The position numbers and the translations under genes were made by a program. The notes under the pieces were generated by a model. The model was not told where the DNA came from, did no database searches, and worked only from the letters and a program-made list of their open reading frames with translations. Shown piece after piece: positions 61,733-64,000 of a DNA stretch of 64,000 bases (positions are counted from its first letter, which is position 1; every line of letters starts with the position of its first letter). The DNA is from Paracoccaceae bacterium. Its GTDB lineage: Bacteria > Pseudomonadota > Alphaproteobacteria > Rhodobacterales > Rhodobacteraceae. The stretch covers positions 159,233-223,232 of the forward strand of contig JAIOJF010000038.1 in assembly GCA_019911965.1 (NCBI GenBank). The letters are read 5' to 3'.

Positions 61733-62971
61733 ATGAAACTGCGCGATCTGGAGATATTCGTCGTCGCCCCGCCGCCGCCCGGCTGGGGCGGGCGCTACTG
61801 GATATTCGTCAGGCTGACCACCGATAACGGCATCAGCGGCATGGGCGAGGTCTATGCCGCCAGTGTCGGCCCCGACGCGATGCGCGCGGTGATCGCGGAT
61901 GTGTTTTCGCGCCATATGGAGGGCGAGAACCCCGAGAATATCGAATTGATGTTCCGCCGCGCCTATTCAGCCGGTTTCACGCAGCGCCCCGATCTCAGCG
62001 TCATGGGCGCGTTTTCCGGGCTGGAAATCGCCTGCTGGGACATTCTGGGCAAGGCGCATGAGCGTCCCGTCTACGCGCTGCTGGGCGGGCTGATGAATGC
62101 CCGCATCCGCGCCTATACCTATCTCTATCCGCTGCCGCATCACGATATCGATGCCTTCTGGAACAGCCCCGATATGGCGGCGGAATCTGCGCTGGCGATG
62201 GTCGATCTCGGCTTCACCGCCGTCAAGTTCGACCCCGCCGGCCCCTATACGATCCGCGGCGGCCACCAGCCGGCGATGCGCGACATCTCGCGCTCGGTCG
62301 CGTTCTGCCGCGCCATCCGCGAGGCGGTGGGCGACCGCGCGGACCTGTTGTTCGGCACGCATGGCCAGTTCACCACCTCGGGCGCGATCCGGCTGGGCAA
62401 GGCAATCGAGCCCTACCAGCCCCTGTGGTTCGAGGAACCGGTGCCGCCGGATAACCTAGCCGAGTTTGCCGAGGTGGCCCGCCACGTCCATATCCCCATC
62501 GCCACCGGCGAGCGGATGACCACCAGGGCCGAGTTCGGGGCGGTTCTCAGAACCGGCGGTGCGGCGATCCTGCAACCGGCTTTGGGGCGCTCGGGCGGCA
62601 TTCTGGAAACCAAGAAGATCGCTGGCATGGCGGAGGCCTTCAACGCCCAGATCGCGCCGCATCTCTATGCCGGGCCGGTAGAATGGGCGGCGAACATCCA
62701 GCTTGCGGCGAATATCCCGAACCTGCTGATGGTCGAGACCATCGGCACCGGCGGCGAATTTCACCTGCCGCTGATCAGACATGCGATCAGGGTCGAGGAC
62801 GGCCATATCCGCGCCCCCACCGCCCCCGGCCTCGGCATCGAGTTCGACGAGGCCCTGGCCCGCGCCCATCCCTTCACCGGCACCGGCCTGCACCTGCAAA
62901 TGCAGGAAGCGCCCTGCAACTACGAATCCGAAAACCGCTTCGCCGGTGGCGCACCGGCGGTAAAGGAATAG
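61733..62971 (+). CDS. Mandelate racemase / muconate lactonizing enzyme (enolase superfamily) dehydratase-like
   Basis: The protein has 412 residues from ATG 61733, with GGAGG at 61723-61727. The capping domain is followed by the barrel with Lys165 in AVKFDPAG, Glu234/Glu235 in WFEEPVPPD and Glu260 in TGERMTT; the C-terminal His is in IAPHLYAGP. The first metal ligand, normally Asp in an xDxHGR-type motif, is here part of FGTHGQ (about 207-212), so one canonical ligand is absent. It resembles sugar-acid dehydratases such as galactonate dehydratase, but the variant motif makes the substrate uncertain. Confidence 0.85.
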   Translation: MKLRDLEIFVVAPPPPGWGGRYWIFVRLTTDNGISGMGEVYAASVGPDAMRAVIADVFSRHMEGENPENIELMFRRAYSAGFTQRPDLSVMGAFSGLEIACWDILGKAHERPVYALLGGLMNARIRAYTYLYPLPHHDIDAFWNSPDMAAESALAMVDLGFTAVKFDPAGPYTIRGGHQPAMRDISRSVAFCRAIREAVGDRADLLFGTHGQFTTSGAIRLGKAIEPYQPLWFEEPVPPDNLAEFAEVARHVHIPIATGERMTTRAEFGAVLRTGGAAILQPALGRSGGILETKKIAGMAEAFNAQIAPHLYAGPVEWAANIQLAANIPNLLMVETIGTGGEFHLPLIRHAIRVEDGHIRAPTAPGLGIEFDEALARAHPFTGTGLHLQMQEAPCNYESENRFAGGAPAVKE

Positions 62972-62999
62972 GGCAGGGACCAACAGCACAAACCCCGCA

Positions 63000-63020
63000 G
63001 TCCCGGACTTGCTCCGGGAC
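63000..63020. repeat. Short extragenic hairpin (GTCCCGGA...TCCGGGAC)
   Basis: Arms GTCCCGGA (63000-63007) and TCCGGGAC (63013-63020) surround a CTTGC loop, 29 bases after the dehydratase stop. This type of sequence is a common extragenic repeat in alphaproteobacteria and could also act as a terminator, although no T-run follows. Confidence 0.55.
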
Positions 63021-63081
63021 CTCATCCGACGGTGTCACCCCGCAGAACTGGAAGATTCTGGAATAAATCGCCATTAGAGCA

Positions 63082-63188
63082 TATCGCGTTTAATCGAATT
63101 CACCGAAGCCGGGGCGAACGCGTTGTTCTTTGAAAATGCTGCCTCGCCCCAGCTTCGGTGAATGTATTGAATCCGAAAGAACGCGATA
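63082..63188. repeat. Nested imperfect palindrome, candidate small repeat element
   Basis: Outer arms TATCGCGTT (63082-63090) and AACGCGATA (63180-63188) enclose inner 20-base arms (63098-63117 and 63144-63163) that are complementary with one mismatch. The whole 107 bp unit can fold into one long hairpin. It resembles palindromic repeat elements of alphaproteobacteria. It contains no gene. The surrounding 300 bp (62,972-63,271) hold no other feature than this and the hairpin at 63,000. Confidence 0.65.
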
Positions 63189-63271
63189 CGTATTAGCCCC
63201 GGGATCGACTGGGCTGGGCAAAACAAGCCGCTAAACTCGCCAACGATGAGGGTTAGCAAGGCACTCGTATT

Positions 63272-63730
63272 ATGATGAACAAACATGCCGCAATTATCGC
63301 CGCGACGATTGTAGTCGCACCCACGGTCGCCACGGCGTTCGGCCAGGATGACAGGTGGGTTAGTGGCTGGGGACAAGGTATCGCAGAGCTGATTGTGACG
63401 CACGGCCCATGAAATGAAATCTATGTAACCTGCAACGAAGGCGGCGGATCAGGGTCGACAGGAGTATCTTTTACGCTCGCAGGGTGGGCACCTACAGGAA
63501 GTAGAATAACATTGACATTTGACAATGATGATCCAGAGCAGATTTGGATTTCTAACGGGGACATCACCTCGGACTGCCGCGCCTGTATGGGAAACTATGA
63601 ATATGTGATCCGCAAGCTCAAGTCGCACCGTAGTGTGCATGTCCTCTTCGAGAACGGGGATGGCGCGCGGTTCACCTTGAAAGGTTCGAGCGCGGCGATT
63701 ACAGATCGCACCCCAGATTTTGCGCGGTAA
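63272..63730 (+). pseudogene. Small secreted protein gene interrupted by an in-frame TGA
   Basis: From ATG 63272, 46 codons encode a signal-peptide-like start (MMNKHAAIIAATIVVAPTVA, cleavage near TAFGQ) and end at TGA 63410-63412. The same frame continues without further stops for 105 codons to TAA 63728-63730 (NEIYVTCNEGGGSG, then LTFDNDDPEQIWISN, then FTLKGSSAAI). The two pieces together would be a 152-codon secreted protein with two late cysteines. A TGG-to-TGA change is the simplest cause. I do not recognise the family. Base composition is less GC-rich than the neighbours. A functional short peptide or a TTG start at 63512 are alternatives. Confidence 0.6.
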
Positions 63731-64000
63731 TGCATCCCAAGCCATTCTGACACAGGTGACCCGTTTCAACCGCATCGGCAAGAGCCAATACACAGGCTTT
63801 CAGATACCCCTGTTTTAGACGAGATTCTTAGCGCCCTTGAAGTCGCCTCGCCCGGCGGGACCGCCGGGCAGCGCCCGACCCGCCCCCAGGCGGGCGCTTC
63901 GCTTCGCACGGGTCGGGCGCTGCCCTCGGGATTTGCGGCAAATGGTTTTCCAAAGTTCAGATTGACCCAACGCCACCCCGCCACGCCAAACCTTGCATCC
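63731..64000. other. Right-end 270 bp without a supported gene
   Basis: I see no convincing coding frame here. The left 120 bases are plain sequence; the right part holds the REP-like palindromes described separately. A 72-codon leftward frame (63766-63984) exists only because it runs through the palindromes. Confidence 0.5.
63851..63925. repeat. Nested REP-like GC-rich palindromes
   Basis: CCCGGCGG-GA-CCGCCGGG (63851-63868) is directly joined to a second structure with perfect 17-base arms, 63866-63882 and 63909-63925 (GGGCAGCGC... with its complement). Between these arms lies a smaller CGCCC/GGGCG stem. The combination resembles repetitive extragenic palindromes. It may block transcription or be a remnant of a REP-associated mobile unit. 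Confidence 0.65.

Noticed and set aside
63410..63412. TGA as a selenocysteine codon
   Set aside because: No SECIS-like hairpin follows directly, and the protein is not a recognisable selenoprotein family.
63766..63984. 72-codon leftward frame at the right end
   Set aside because: It runs through palindromic repeats and has no ribosome binding site or domain.

Overview
The window is high-GC DNA with densely packed genes, ATGA-type stop/start overlaps and very short spacers. TAXI-type TRAP transport, an IclR-regulated ring-degradation set, serralysin-type RTX proteins and an ExoY/WecG/Wzz exopolysaccharide locus together point to an alphaproteobacterium, most likely of the Rhodobacterales. I see no tRNA, rRNA, CRISPR array or complete insertion sequence.

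Region 1 (1-9,700) is a catabolic and uptake island. A truncated thiamine-diphosphate enzyme reads leftward off the edge. Divergent from it runs a tight rightward run: TAXI-TRAP binding protein, fused TRAP permease, IclR regulator, ACMSD-like amidohydrolase, aldehyde dehydrogenase, FAD hydroxylase and TSUP permease. Further right, an extradiol-type VOC dioxygenase and a fumarylacetoacetate-hydrolase-family enzyme (17,182-19,017) could supply ring cleavage and downstream steps for the same kind of substrate. Between them lie a giant secreted RTX metalloprotease, a CurA-like oxidoreductase and a glycerophosphodiesterase. An XdhC-type factor follows.

Region 2 (20,155-58,497) is a large cell-surface polysaccharide locus. 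It holds six glycosyltransferases or glycosyltransferase domains of the GT2/GT4 type, a Wzx-type flippase, a Wzy/ligase-like membrane protein, a Wzz-like co-polymerase, an ExoY-type initiating sugar transferase, a WecG-type transferase, a CpsD-like ATPase, an OafB-like acyltransferase with GMC and SDR partners, a small hexapeptide acyltransferase, Gfo/Idh/MocA and epimerase modules (two of them in fusion proteins), and an RTX-tailed secreted SGNH/glycosidase-like protein. No outer-membrane exporter (Wza) and no type I secretion genes are in the window.

The most unusual system sits inside this locus at 26,813-39,774. It is a four-gene, probably co-translated unit: a 2,175-residue PKS (KS-AT-KR-DH-ACP-TE, with DH after KR), a GT2 glycosyltransferase, a 1,546-residue NRPS-like protein (formyltransferase - condensation remnant - adenylation domain split by a luciferase-like monooxygenase - PCP), and a dedicated phosphopantetheinyl transferase. 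The adenylation pocket reads as glycine-like. A formylated, possibly oxidised glycyl unit extended once by the PKS is a reasonable but untested guess. Its position between the flippase and the co-polymerase suggests a product that decorates, or is made with, the polysaccharide.

Region 3 (58,508-64,000) is more ordinary: ribF, a MaoC hydratase, a SulP transporter and an enolase-superfamily dehydratase. It ends in a less GC-rich, repeat-rich stretch with a palindromic repeat element, a small secreted-protein gene broken by an in-frame stop, and nested REP-like palindromes.
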